From positions 1-39,403 of the forward strand of contig NZ_VAVZ01000035.1 in the NCBI RefSeq assembly GCF_005771525.1: 39,403 nt of DNA. Reading direction: 5' to 3'. Source of the stretch: Nesterenkonia salmonea (lineage in GTDB: Bacteria; Actinomycetota; Actinomycetes; Actinomycetales; Micrococcaceae). The notes under the pieces are model-generated. The model had not been told where the DNA came from, searched no databases, and saw nothing but the letters and a program-made list of their open reading frames with translations. The translations under genes and the position numbers were made by a program. This document shows positions 24,444-32,333 of the stretch, in pieces (position 1 is the stretch's first letter; each line of letters begins with the position of its first letter).

Positions 24444-25423
24444 CGGTCCTCCTGCAGCCAGCGGGCTGCCTCGGCGGCGTAATAGGTCAAAACATTGGTG
24501 GCTCCAGCACGGCGAATGGCGGTGAGGGTCTCCAGGACCACAGCTTTGCGGTCGACCCATCCATTGGCGGCGGCAGACTCGATCATCGCGTACTCACCGG
24601 AGACCTGATAGGCGGAGACCGGCACATCACTGATCTCGGCCACATCGGACAAGATATCCAGATAGGCGCTGGCGGGTTTGACCATCACCATATCGGCACC
24701 CTCCGCCAGGTCCAGCTGGACCTCTTTCAGCGCCTCAGTCCGGTTTCCGGCATCCATCTGATACTGCCGGCGGTCCCCCTGCAGCTGGGAGTCCACCGCC
24801 TCACGGAACGGTCCGTAGAACGCGGAGGCGTACTTGGCGGAGTAGGCCAGAATGGGCACATTGTGGTGGCCTGCGGCGTCGAGCGCGTCGCGAATCACAG
24901 CGACCTGACCATCCATCATTCCGGAGGGCGCGACGACGTCCGCACCAGCCTCAGCCTGGACCACACCCATTTGCGCATACAGCTCAAGAGTCTGGTCATT
25001 GTCGACCTCCCCGTGGGAATCGAGCACCCCGCAGTGGCCGTGGTCGGTGAACTCATCCAGGCAGAGATCACTCATCACCGGCAGAGCGTCGCCTACTGTG
25101 GCTTTCACCGACCGGATGCTTCGGTTGAGGATGCCATCCGGGTCAAGACCAGCAGTTCCTTGCGCATCCCGTTGAGCGGGGATTCCGAAGAGCATGATGC
25201 CGCCCAACCCCAGGTCTGCAGCCTCACCAGCAGCCTTCAGCAGGGACTCTTCAGTGTGCTGAACCACTCCGGTCATGGAACTGATGGACGCCGGTTCGGT
25301 GAGACCTTCCCGGACGAACACCGGAAGGATGAAATCTGCAGGATGAAGCCGAGTCTCAGCGACCAGTCTGCGCAGGGCGGGTGTGCGGCGGAGTCGTCGG
25401 GGTCGGTCAGCGGGGAAAGCCAT
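24440..25423 (-). CDS. hemB: Delta-aminolevulinic acid dehydratase (porphobilinogen synthase)
   Basis: A 327-residue enzyme condensing two 5-aminolevulinate molecules to porphobilinogen. Both Schiff-base lysines are present: Lys197 (YSAKYAS) and Lys249 (MVMVKPA). The metal region reads [14 protein letters not shown], with two of the three Cys of the classical zinc type (C121, C131) and Asp between, so its metal preference is uncertain. ATG 25423 follows TAGACT by 7 nt. This gives hemB a leaderless promoter of its own inside the gene run, in the 31-nt gap after hemD. It is coupled to hemL by a 4-nt overlap. Confidence 0.96.
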   Translation of the reverse strand: MAFPADRPRRLRRTPALRRLVAETRLHPADFILPVFVREGLTEPASISSMTGVVQHTEESLLKAAGEAADLGLGGIMLFGIPAQRDAQGTAGLDPDGILNRSIRSVKATVGDALPVMSDLCLDEFTDHGHCGVLDSHGEVDNDQTLELYAQMGVVQAEAGADVVAPSGMMDGQVAVIRDALDAAGHHNVPILAYSAKYASAFYGPFREAVDSQLQGDRRQYQMDAGNRTEALKEVQLDLAEGADMVMVKPASAYLDILSDVAEISDVPVSAYQVSGEYAMIESAAANGWVDRKAVVLETLTAIRRAGATNVLTYYAAEAARWLQEDR

Positions 25424-25436
25424 GGTCTTCAGTCTA
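25424..25436 (-). promoter_or_regulatory. Leaderless promoter -10 of hemB
   Basis: On the minus strand TAGACT (25431-25436), 7 nt, ATG 25423. It lies between hemD and hemB and could raise hemBL expression independently of the upstream heme genes. Confidence 0.55.
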
Positions 25437-25454
25437 GAGGTCCGTAGCTGCCGG

Positions 25455-26177
25455 TCACATGTCCAGCTGAGCCAGAGCTTGGAGGGCTCCATCAGCTGTG
25501 GGTGTGCTCAGAACAGCATCAGCGGGTTGGCCCAGTCGGCTCAGGGTCTCAGCGGTTGGCCCTCCGATGGCGAGAACTCTCACTCCGGAGACGTGGCGGG
25601 TGGCCCATACTTCTGCGGCGCTGGAACTGGTGACCAGGACGGCATCGTCGCCTGTCAGTTCCGGTGTGAGGTGGTCCACTGCGGGTGGGCTGAGCGGGAC
25701 CGTGGCATAGGCCGTCACCTGGGTGAGGTTCCAGCCCTTCGCGGTCAGGCCCTCCGCCAGAACCGGGCGGGCCTGGGCGGACTGGGGCAGCAGGAGCTCG
25801 GTTCCGGGATCTGGGGTGGGCAGTTCGGCGAGGATACCTGCGGCGCTGTGGTCCTGCGGCATCCACGGCACGTTCACTGAGCTGCGTTGTTCAAGTACCC
25901 GCGCGGTTCCGGGCCCGACGACGCCCACGCGGGTCTTCTCCGGCACTGCTCCGGACCATCCGCAGGACACCAGGGCCCGCACGGTGTTGGCACTGGTGAG
26001 CAGTAGCCAAGAGAAGTCACCTTGTTCCAAACGCTGAATCGCTGTGCTGAGTTCGTGGCGGTCCTCTGGCAGGACCTGCTGGGTCAGGGGCATGTGCACG
26101 CATATGTGGCCGGCCTGCCGCAGTCCTGCCTCAAGATCCCCGGTCTGGTCGGAGTGGCGGGTCAGTACGATGCGCAC
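25455..26177 (-). CDS. hemD: Uroporphyrinogen-III synthase
   Basis: A 240-residue protein of the low-conservation HemD family that closes hydroxymethylbilane with inversion of ring D. Supporting features are the two-domain layout, [12 protein letters not shown] early in the chain, [12 protein letters not shown] at the hinge, and [12 protein letters not shown] plus [12 protein letters not shown] in the C-terminal half, which are family signatures. Position between hemC and hemB supports the call. The start is GTG with a GGGGG-type purine tract upstream. The gap to hemC is 60 nt. Length is normal. Confidence 0.92.
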   Translation of the reverse strand: MRIVLTRHSDQTGDLEAGLRQAGHICVHMPLTQQVLPEDRHELSTAIQRLEQGDFSWLLLTSANTVRALVSCGWSGAVPEKTRVGVVGPGTARVLEQRSSVNVPWMPQDHSAAGILAELPTPDPGTELLLPQSAQARPVLAEGLTAKGWNLTQVTAYATVPLSPPAVDHLTPELTGDDAVLVTSSSAAEVWATRHVSGVRVLAIGGPTAETLSRLGQPADAVLSTPTADGALQALAQLDM

Positions 26178-26237
26178 AGCGGCCCCCTGTGATGGTCCCG
26201 AGGCGAAGCGTTCACTGGGTCTTCCCTTTCGGGGGAT

Positions 26238-27257
26238 TCAGGAGTCGATGACGTGCTTCAGCAGGCCGCGGTCCTCGGCCAGGAGGGTCTCTGCCACGCG
26301 GGTTCCGAGTTCCGCGGCAGCTGTGATGCCAGCTTCACGGGTGACTCCGGGTTCGAGCGTCAGCTCCTGGCCGGCCCGTTGAACCTCTGAGCCATCAGGT
26401 GCGCAGACCATGGTGTCCAGGCGCAGCTTCACTCCCCCGTCGGGTTCATCCTCGCACCGGGCGAGCCCGCCGATGGGTGCGGAGCATCCGGCGTTGAGCC
26501 GAGCCAAAAGGGCCCGCTCGGCGGTGGCTTCCAACCGGCTCTCCAGATGATCCAGCTGGGCCAAGCTGACGGATAGAGACGTGCTCGGCGCCGACTGCGC
26601 GCTGCGGACTTCCACTGCGAGTGCACCCTGTCCGGGGGCGGGCAGCATCACGTCAGGATCCAGTAGCTCAGAGATGTGGTGATGAAGTTCCAACCGGGCC
26701 AGTCCTGCCCCGGCGAGCACTACGGCGTCCAAGTCTCCGCGGGCGGCATCGGGCGCTTGGCTGGATTTCTCAGCCGCGTCCTCACGCCCACGGACGCGCG
26801 CCAGCCGGGTGCCGACGTTGCCGCGGATGTCCACAATGTTCAGGTCTGGTCGTGCAGCCAGCAGTTGGGCCGCACGGCGAGGGGAGCCGGTGCCGACTTT
26901 GGCCCCCTCGGGGAGTTCCTCAAGAGTGAGGTCATCGGCGGCGCACAGGGCATCACGGACATCTGCCCTCTCGGGAACTGCTGCAATATTTAGTCCCTCA
27001 ACGTCTTTGGCCGGCAGGTCCTTCAGTGAATGGACGGCGACATCAATGTCCACATCGAACAGGGCTTTGCGCAGTGCGGTGGCGAAGACCCCGGTGCCTC
27101 CGAGCTGGCTCAGCGGCCCGGTCAGGACATCACCCTCTGACCGGATGGTGACCAGCTCGTAGTCCAGCCCACCCAAATCGGCGAGCGCCTCAGCCGCTGT
27201 GGTGCTCTGCCGCATGGCCAGCCTGCTGCCCCGTGTGCCGACGCGGAAGGACTCCAT
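26238..27257 (-). CDS. hemC: Hydroxymethylbilane synthase (porphobilinogen deaminase)
   Basis: A 339-residue enzyme polymerising four porphobilinogens. RVGTRGSRLAMRQ at the N-terminus, VHSLKDLP, GTGSPRRAAQL and the cofactor-attachment Cys258 in LNAGCSAPIGG are all intact. An extra segment (about 160-175, EDAAEKSSQAPDAARGDL) replaces the short loop of the E. coli enzyme, as is common in actinobacteria. ATG 27257 shares one base with the chdC stop (TGATG), so translation is probably coupled. Confidence 0.97.
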   Translation of the reverse strand: MESFRVGTRGSRLAMRQSTTAAEALADLGGLDYELVTIRSEGDVLTGPLSQLGGTGVFATALRKALFDVDIDVAVHSLKDLPAKDVEGLNIAAVPERADVRDALCAADDLTLEELPEGAKVGTGSPRRAAQLLAARPDLNIVDIRGNVGTRLARVRGREDAAEKSSQAPDAARGDLDAVVLAGAGLARLELHHHISELLDPDVMLPAPGQGALAVEVRSAQSAPSTSLSVSLAQLDHLESRLEATAERALLARLNAGCSAPIGGLARCEDEPDGGVKLRLDTMVCAPDGSEVQRAGQELTLEPGVTREAGITAAAELGTRVAETLLAEDRGLLKHVIDS

Positions 27258-28039
27258 CAGGCGAGCACTTCAACAACGTCGACTGTGTCGGGGAGCCGGC
27301 GTCCGGTATAGAAAGGGATTTCGTCACGCACGTGGTACCGGGTCTCGGATTCACGCAGTCGGCGCATCATATCCACCAGGTCCCGCAGGTCTGGGGCTTC
27401 CAGTGCTAGCAACCACTCCCAGTCATTGAGCGCGAACGCGGAGGTCGTGTTCGCCAGCACGGAGGGGAACTCCTGGCCGAGCTCGCCGTGCTCACGAAGC
27501 ATCTTGCCGCGCTTGGCGGGATCCAGCAGGTACCAGTCGTAACTGCGGTTGAACGGGTAGACGGTCAGCCATTCCTCAGGCTCTACTCCGCGGGCGAACG
27601 CCGGCACATGGCCACGGGCGAACTCTGCGGTGCGGTGGACGCCCATGGCGGAGAAGGCCATCTCCGTGCTGTTGAGCAGTTCTGTCCGGTGCAGGGCACG
27701 CAGGGCAGCCTGTAACTTCTCCGCCTTATGCCCGGTGACCCACAGCATGATGTCCGCATCGGCCCGCATCCCGGAGACGTCGTAGACTCCGCGTAGCTCC
27801 GCGGCGTCGTCGTCATGACCCAGCCCTCCGCCGGCCAGTGAGGTGACGACCTCGTCAAAAGCTGAGGCGATCTTTTCTGCTTTGCGCCCGGCCGGCACCT
27901 CTGAGCGGTGCTTAGGCTCCCACCAATCGACCGCCGACCGAGACTCGGTGCGGGTGAACACGGTGAAGACGGTGAACCAGTCTTTACCGGAGGAGTTGAC
28001 GTCCTCCGGGCTGCGCTGCGGATTGCGACCATAACTCAT
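27257..28039 (-). CDS. chdC: Coproheme decarboxylase ChdC (HemQ)
   Basis: A 260-residue chlorite-dismutase-fold enzyme that oxidatively decarboxylates coproheme III to heme b using peroxide, the last step of the monoderm pathway. Tyr161 in YPFNRSYDWYLL is the catalytic radical tyrosine, and His184 in LREHG is the proximal heme ligand; the 23-residue spacing equals that of the Corynebacterium enzyme. GVHRTAEFARGHVPAF is also family-typical. The N-terminal third carries about 20 additional residues (region 30-60, DWWEPKHRSEVPAG) relative to homologues I recall. ATG 28039 follows TAAGCT by 6 nt (leaderless). A perfect dyad lies 31 nt upstream. It is coupled to hemC by TGATG. Confidence 0.96.
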   Translation of the reverse strand: MSYGRNPQRSPEDVNSSGKDWFTVFTVFTRTESRSAVDWWEPKHRSEVPAGRKAEKIASAFDEVVTSLAGGGLGHDDDAAELRGVYDVSGMRADADIMLWVTGHKAEKLQAALRALHRTELLNSTEMAFSAMGVHRTAEFARGHVPAFARGVEPEEWLTVYPFNRSYDWYLLDPAKRGKMLREHGELGQEFPSVLANTTSAFALNDWEWLLALEAPDLRDLVDMMRRLRESETRYHVRDEIPFYTGRRLPDTVDVVEVLA

Positions 28040-28051
28040 GCAGCCAGCTTA
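28040..28051 (-). promoter_or_regulatory. Leaderless promoter -10 of chdC
   Basis: On the minus strand TAAGCT (28046-28051), 6 nt, ATG 28039. The expected -35 zone falls at the edge of the dyad 28070-28088, so a bound regulator would contact this promoter. Confidence 0.5.
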
Positions 28052-28069
28052 TCGCGCAGCGGCAACTCA

Positions 28070-28088
28070 CTTCTACAGGGTGTAGAAG
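28070..28088. promoter_or_regulatory. Perfect operator-like dyad upstream of chdC
   Basis: CTTCTACA-GGG-TGTAGAAG is a perfect 8-bp inverted repeat with 3-nt spacer, in the 109-nt gap between cgoX and chdC. It is AT-richer than its surroundings. A related copy overlaps the hemA -10 box (30712-30730), so it is probably a regulator site. The core TACA-N3-TGTA resembles dyads bound by BlaI/CopY-type repressors, but no such gene is in the window and the binder is unknown. Confidence 0.6.
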
Positions 28089-28148
28089 AATGACAGGCGA
28101 CGACGCCCGAGCCGCCTCACGTGCCCCAGCTCGGCTGGCGGAGGCGGA

Positions 28149-29543
28149 TCAGCGGCTCAGGATCTGCTGTGCGGTGCGGCGAGCATCGGGGATGACCTGG
28201 GCAAGCCCGGTGCCGGAGAACCACGCGCCCGCCACCGCAATCTGTGGCCCTCCGGCACTGTGCCGGGCGCTGAGCCGTTCTCTGATGCGTTGTGCGTCAC
28301 TGCGCTGCTGGGTTGATCCGCCGGGAAGTCCGGTCTGCCAGCGCACCACCGTGTGATCGAGCAGCTGCTCGCCGGTCACAGTCAGGCCCGTCAGCGCTGG
28401 GAGATCCGTCATCGCAGCGCTGAGCAGCGCCGTGTCTGAGGAGGCGAACCCTAGACTGCCGTCGGTGTCGGTGACGCGTCCGAACGAGAGCCGCAGCAAG
28501 TGGTGGCTTGGACCCAGCTGATCCTCCAGCGCGCGGGCCACCCATTCCCATTTGGCTGAGATATGGGTCATTGCTTTGGCCTGGATGTGGTCCGCCGTGG
28601 GCGCTACGAGCATTCCGGTCCCGCGCGGCCATCCGTCCAACGCCGGTGCGTGCACCAGAAGCGTCACTAGTGCCACTCCGGAGTTCCGGCTCATGCCATG
28701 ACGAGCCGCTGGCTGATGCGGCTGGCTGGGTTCATGGGGCTGGCCGATCAGCCTGTTGACTTGGCGGCCTTCGGTGGCCAGGATGACGGCATCTGCCTGC
28801 AGCGCGCCGACATCGTGAACCTCTGTATTGAGATGAATGGTGGTGCCGAGTTCGCGGAGCTGCGCTTCCAGGGTACTGATCAGAGTGTTCATACCGCCGT
28901 GCAGTGATTGGACTGCAGACCCTGCTGGGGCGGCTGCGCGCAGGGCAGTGACCGCTCGCGCCAGGGACCCTTCAGCGATCATGGTGCGGTACAGCTCAGG
29001 GTGTGCGGAGCTGATCGCCAGGTCATATGGATCTGCTGAGTGCACCCCTGAGGTAATGGGAGCGACGAGCCGCTCCACCACCGCTGGGCCCATCCGGTCG
29101 GCGACGACGTCCCCCAATGCCGGGCGCTGCTCCTGCGACCAGGTCATGGGCGCTTCAAGATCCTGGGTTGCGCGTGCGGCCTGTTCAGCACCGAGAATGG
29201 CCATCACGTCTTCAGCCCCGGGATCTCCCGGAACGCCTAACACCCCGGTGGAGGGCATCGGTGCTGCTTGATCTGGCAGTTGCAGCCAGGCCCCCAGCGG
29301 ATTGGGAGAGACGACCTGCTGATCCAGGCCCAGGTCGCGGAGGAAATCCCGCACTGCGGGGGTGCGTGTCGCGAAGGCTTCCGCCCCGGCGTCGACCTGC
29401 ACCTGCGCAAGCGATACGGGGGCAATCGCTCCCCCGAGCCGGCCGCTGGCCTCATAGAGTTCAACCTGGTGCCCGCTTCGGGCAAGCTCCCATGCGGCAG
29501 TCAGTCCGGCAATTCCGCCGCCGATGACTGCTGTGCGGTTCAT
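28149..29543 (-). CDS. hemY: Coproporphyrinogen III oxidase (CgoX/HemY type)
   Basis: A 464-residue FAD protein of the protoporphyrinogen/coproporphyrinogen oxidase family. The N-terminal dinucleotide fold is AVIGGGIAGLTAAWELARSG, with the acidic ribose-binding YEASGRLGG. ITSGVHSADPYDLAISSAHPELY and the C-terminal VAGAWFSGTGLAQVIPDA (second FAD contact) are intact. In a cluster with chdC and no coproporphyrinogen decarboxylating enzyme, the substrate should be coproporphyrinogen III, giving coproporphyrin III. ATG 29543 overlaps the hemE stop as ATGA. The name cgoX is also used for this gene. Confidence 0.95.
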   Translation of the reverse strand: MNRTAVIGGGIAGLTAAWELARSGHQVELYEASGRLGGAIAPVSLAQVQVDAGAEAFATRTPAVRDFLRDLGLDQQVVSPNPLGAWLQLPDQAAPMPSTGVLGVPGDPGAEDVMAILGAEQAARATQDLEAPMTWSQEQRPALGDVVADRMGPAVVERLVAPITSGVHSADPYDLAISSAHPELYRTMIAEGSLARAVTALRAAAPAGSAVQSLHGGMNTLISTLEAQLRELGTTIHLNTEVHDVGALQADAVILATEGRQVNRLIGQPHEPSQPHQPAARHGMSRNSGVALVTLLVHAPALDGWPRGTGMLVAPTADHIQAKAMTHISAKWEWVARALEDQLGPSHHLLRLSFGRVTDTDGSLGFASSDTALLSAAMTDLPALTGLTVTGEQLLDHTVVRWQTGLPGGSTQQRSDAQRIRERLSARHSAGGPQIAVAGAWFSGTGLAQVIPDARRTAQQILSR

Positions 29544-30661
29544 GGGTCGATCGAGTGGATGAGTTCCACCACTCGTGTCAGGACCGCAGGGTCAGTCTCA
29601 GGAGGTACACCATGACCGAGGTTGAGAACATGGCCGGCCGCGCCGGATCCGGCTGCGATCACCTCACGGACATGAGCTTCCAGAACAGACCAGTCCGCGG
29701 TAAGGAATGCGGGGTCAATATTGCCCTGCAGGGGTGTCTCGGGTCCAAGGCGGCGGGTGGCTTCACTGAGGTTCAGCCGGTAGTCGACACCGACCACATC
29801 GGCCCCTGCGGTTTTTAACAGGTCAAGAATCTCGCTGGTTCCGGTGCCAAAGTGCACCAGAGGGGCGCTCACGCCATCTGGCCCACTCAGTCCTGAAACA
29901 TGGGACAGGGCCGCAGTTGAATGCGGTAGAACGTGGCGCTGGTAGTCGGCCCGGCCGAGTGAACCGGCCCAGGAGTCGAACAGCTGCGCAGCGGATGCAC
30001 CGGCCATCAGTTGGGCGCGCATGAATCGGCCGGAGACATCGGCGGCCCATGCCGCCAGGGCGTTCCATGTCTGCGGGTCGGTGTGCATCATGGCTCGCGG
30101 GCCCAGGTGATCCCGTGAGGGCCGACCTTCCACCATATAGGCAGCCAAGGTGAAGGGTGCGCCTGCGAATCCGATCAGGGGGGTGCTGCCGAGTTCTGCT
30201 GTGGTGCGCTGGATCGCCTCGGTGATGGGCGCGAATGCGGCGTCGTCGAGCTCAGGTAGTGCGGCAACGTCTGCGGCGGTGCGCACTGGGGCGTCCAAGA
30301 CTGGACCGACTCCGGGCTTAATCTCCACACCCACACCGGCCAGGCGCAGCGGAATGACAATATCGGAGAAAAAGATCGCGGCGTCAACGTCATGGCGGCG
30401 CACCGGTTGCAGCGTAATCTCACTGGCCATGTCCGGGTTGAGGCAGGAGTCCAGCATGGAAGTGCCCTCACGCAGCTCCCGGTACTCCGGCAGTGACCGG
30501 CCGGCTTGGCGCATGAACCACACGGGCCGGCGCTCAGGCGAAGCAGGCGCCCCGGCGCTGGTGCGCGAACCGCGGTACTGGTTGAGCAGCGCGGACTCTG
30601 AGGTCAGTCCACTCGTCAAAGGGTGGTCTGCGGGCAGCTGGGACGTAGGCGTCGTCGTCAT
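29540..30661 (-). CDS. hemE: Uroporphyrinogen decarboxylase
   Basis: A 373-residue enzyme removing four acetate carboxyls from uroporphyrinogen III to give coproporphyrinogen III. RPVWFMRQAGRSLPEYR is the diagnostic N-terminal signature, FFSDIVIPLRLAGVGV contains the catalytic Asp, and LIGFAGAPFTLAAYMVEG and LQGNIDPAFL are further family blocks. ATG 30661 is preferred over a GTG nine codons upstream, because family members begin near this point. CAGAAT 6 nt before it may be a leaderless -10. It is the first gene of the minus-strand heme run and diverges from hemA. Confidence 0.96.
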   Translation of the reverse strand: MTTTPTSQLPADHPLTSGLTSESALLNQYRGSRTSAGAPASPERRPVWFMRQAGRSLPEYRELREGTSMLDSCLNPDMASEITLQPVRRHDVDAAIFFSDIVIPLRLAGVGVEIKPGVGPVLDAPVRTAADVAALPELDDAAFAPITEAIQRTTAELGSTPLIGFAGAPFTLAAYMVEGRPSRDHLGPRAMMHTDPQTWNALAAWAADVSGRFMRAQLMAGASAAQLFDSWAGSLGRADYQRHVLPHSTAALSHVSGLSGPDGVSAPLVHFGTGTSEILDLLKTAGADVVGVDYRLNLSEATRRLGPETPLQGNIDPAFLTADWSVLEAHVREVIAAGSGAAGHVLNLGHGVPPETDPAVLTRVVELIHSIDP

Positions 30662-30711
30662 ACTCCCATTCTGCCTTGTACGGACCACTTCCCGTCACGA
30701 ACAGCGAACTT

Positions 30712-30730
30712 CTTCTACACACGATAGAAT
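30712..30730. promoter_or_regulatory. Imperfect copy of the chdC dyad over the hemA promoter
   Basis: CTTCTACA-CAC-GATAGAAT shares its left half exactly with the chdC dyad and matches 5 of 8 positions in the right half. It covers the hemA -10 box TAGAAT (30725-30730), a position expected for repression of hemA. It lies in the 78-nt hemE-hemA divergent gap and may also affect hemE. Confidence 0.5.
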
Positions 30731-30739
30731 TGCTCTGCC
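30725..30739 (+). promoter_or_regulatory. Promoter -10 of hemA, near-leaderless
   Basis: TAGAAT (30725-30730), 9 nt, GTG 30740. No ribosome-binding site is present upstream of the GTG, so the transcript likely starts at or within two bases of it. Confidence 0.55.
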
Positions 30740-32206
30740 GTGGTTCTCTTTTCTCTTGTCGCAACCCACACCGATCTCGACCTCGAGACCGTCGGGACAC
30801 TTTCCGCAGGAGCGGCCGATGTTGCCGCTTCTGTAGATCTGCCTGCCGTGACACTGGCCACCTGCAACCGCCTCGAAATCTACGCCGAATCCGGCTCGAA
30901 CTCTCCTGAGGCGCTTGAGGAAAGCCGTAACAGGCTTATCGCCGCGGTCGCTGAGTCCTCCGGACTGGATGAGGCCACAGTCGCCCGGTCTTTCAAGACT
31001 TTGGTCGATGGCGACGCCGCCCATCACCTTTTCGAGGTCGGAGCCGGCTTGGATTCCGCCGTGGTGGGTGAACGTGAGATCGCCGGTCAGGTGAGGCGGT
31101 CGTTGGCTGAGGCTCAGGCCTCAGGCACCGCATCAGGGACTCTGACGAAGCTCTTCGAATCCGCTACGCGTGCGGCGAAGGACGTTGGCGCCAAGACCGC
31201 CCTTGGGTCTCGGGGCCGGTCGATCGTCTCCGTGGCTTTAGACATCGCTGGTGACATGCGCGGCCACGGACCGTCGTTCTACCAGAACGCCAAAGTGGTG
31301 CTGATTGGGACCGGCGCCTACGCCGGTGCTTCGCTTTCCCAGCTGGCCGAACGTGGCGTGACGGATATCGCCGTCTTCTCCGGATCCGGCCGCGCGGAGG
31401 ACTTCCTCACCGCACGCAAAGACGCCGTCCTAGCCCGCGGAAGCCAGGTCCGCTCACTGCGCATGGATGAGTTGGCCGCCGCCTTCCGTGAAGCTGATGT
31501 CATCATCGGCTGCTCAGGAGGGAACCGTCAGATCACGGCCGGAGAGATCCGCTCATTAGCCGCACTGCATGAGCGCGCTGAACCCCTGACGGTGATTGAC
31601 CTGGCGCTCTCTCATGACTTCACCCCCGAGGTCGCCGAACTCCCCGGAGTGGACCTGATCACACTGGAATCAGTGAAGATCGCCGCACCAGAAGAAACCT
31701 CAGCCTCAGTCGACGACGCTCGAGCAGTCGTCGCAGATTCCGTCCAGAACTACCTCTCCGAGCGTGCTGAGCGCACCGCAGATGACGCGATCGTCACGCT
31801 GCGCAAACACGTGCAGTCCCTCTTGGACGAGGAAATGGACAAGGTCCGCAAACACCACGGATGCAGCGCCGCTTCAGAAGAGGTGGAGTTCGGCCTGCGC
31901 CGCATTGTCCGCAAGCTGCTGCACACCCCCACTGTGCGTGCCCGGGAGCTGGCCGCAGAGGGCCGCGGTGACGAGTACGTTGCTGCCCTACAGACCATCT
32001 TTGGGGTCGAGGTGGCAGCCGCCGAAGATTCACAGCGACAGGCGGGGCCGCGGTGTCGTCCTGAAGATTTCTCCACTGCCGAGCTGGCACATATGGCAGC
32101 GTATCTCCAGCAAGTCCCCGACGGCGGATTCTGCCGTCACCACCGTGCCGGGGAGTTCAGCATCGCACGGTTCCAGGCCGTGGAAGCCGTCCGCAAGAGC
32201 GCCTAA
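30740..32206 (+). CDS. hemA: Glutamyl-tRNA reductase
   Basis: A 488-residue NADPH-dependent enzyme reducing Glu-tRNA(Glu) to glutamate-1-semialdehyde, the committed step of C5 heme synthesis. Cys42 in TLATCNRLEIYAES is the catalytic thiol. GAGLDSAVVGEREIAGQVR is the conserved tRNA/substrate region, KVVLIGTGAYAGASLSQL is the NADPH fold, and the C-terminus (residues ~330-400) forms the dimerisation helix. The last 50 residues (SQRQAGPRCRPEDF onward) extend beyond the E. coli enzyme length. The start is GTG with no ribosome-binding site. It is transcribed away from all other heme genes of the window. Confidence 0.96.
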   Translation: MVLFSLVATHTDLDLETVGTLSAGAADVAASVDLPAVTLATCNRLEIYAESGSNSPEALEESRNRLIAAVAESSGLDEATVARSFKTLVDGDAAHHLFEVGAGLDSAVVGEREIAGQVRRSLAEAQASGTASGTLTKLFESATRAAKDVGAKTALGSRGRSIVSVALDIAGDMRGHGPSFYQNAKVVLIGTGAYAGASLSQLAERGVTDIAVFSGSGRAEDFLTARKDAVLARGSQVRSLRMDELAAAFREADVIIGCSGGNRQITAGEIRSLAALHERAEPLTVIDLALSHDFTPEVAELPGVDLITLESVKIAAPEETSASVDDARAVVADSVQNYLSERAERTADDAIVTLRKHVQSLLDEEMDKVRKHHGCSAASEEVEFGLRRIVRKLLHTPTVRARELAAEGRGDEYVAALQTIFGVEVAAAEDSQRQAGPRCRPEDFSTAELAHMAAYLQQVPDGGFCRHHRAGEFSIARFQAVEAVRKSA

Positions 32207-32333
32207 GCGCCCCTCACTCCTCGCATCAAGCTGGTGTCCAGGCTCTATTGTGCCTGCGCTGACCTGGGGCTCTTAGCGTATTCGGTGTTGGTTCACTTGA
32301 CCGATAACCCGATTTTTGAGGAGGGCGAAGGCT

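Noticed and set aside
24444-24560. N-terminal extension of hemL by 39 codons
   Set aside because: It lies within hemB; the ATG overlapping the hemB stop with AGGAGG is the expected start for this family.
28090-28356. Plus-strand open frame starting beside the chdC dyad
   Set aside because: It runs antisense into cgoX, has no domain and Arg/Ala-rich shadow composition.
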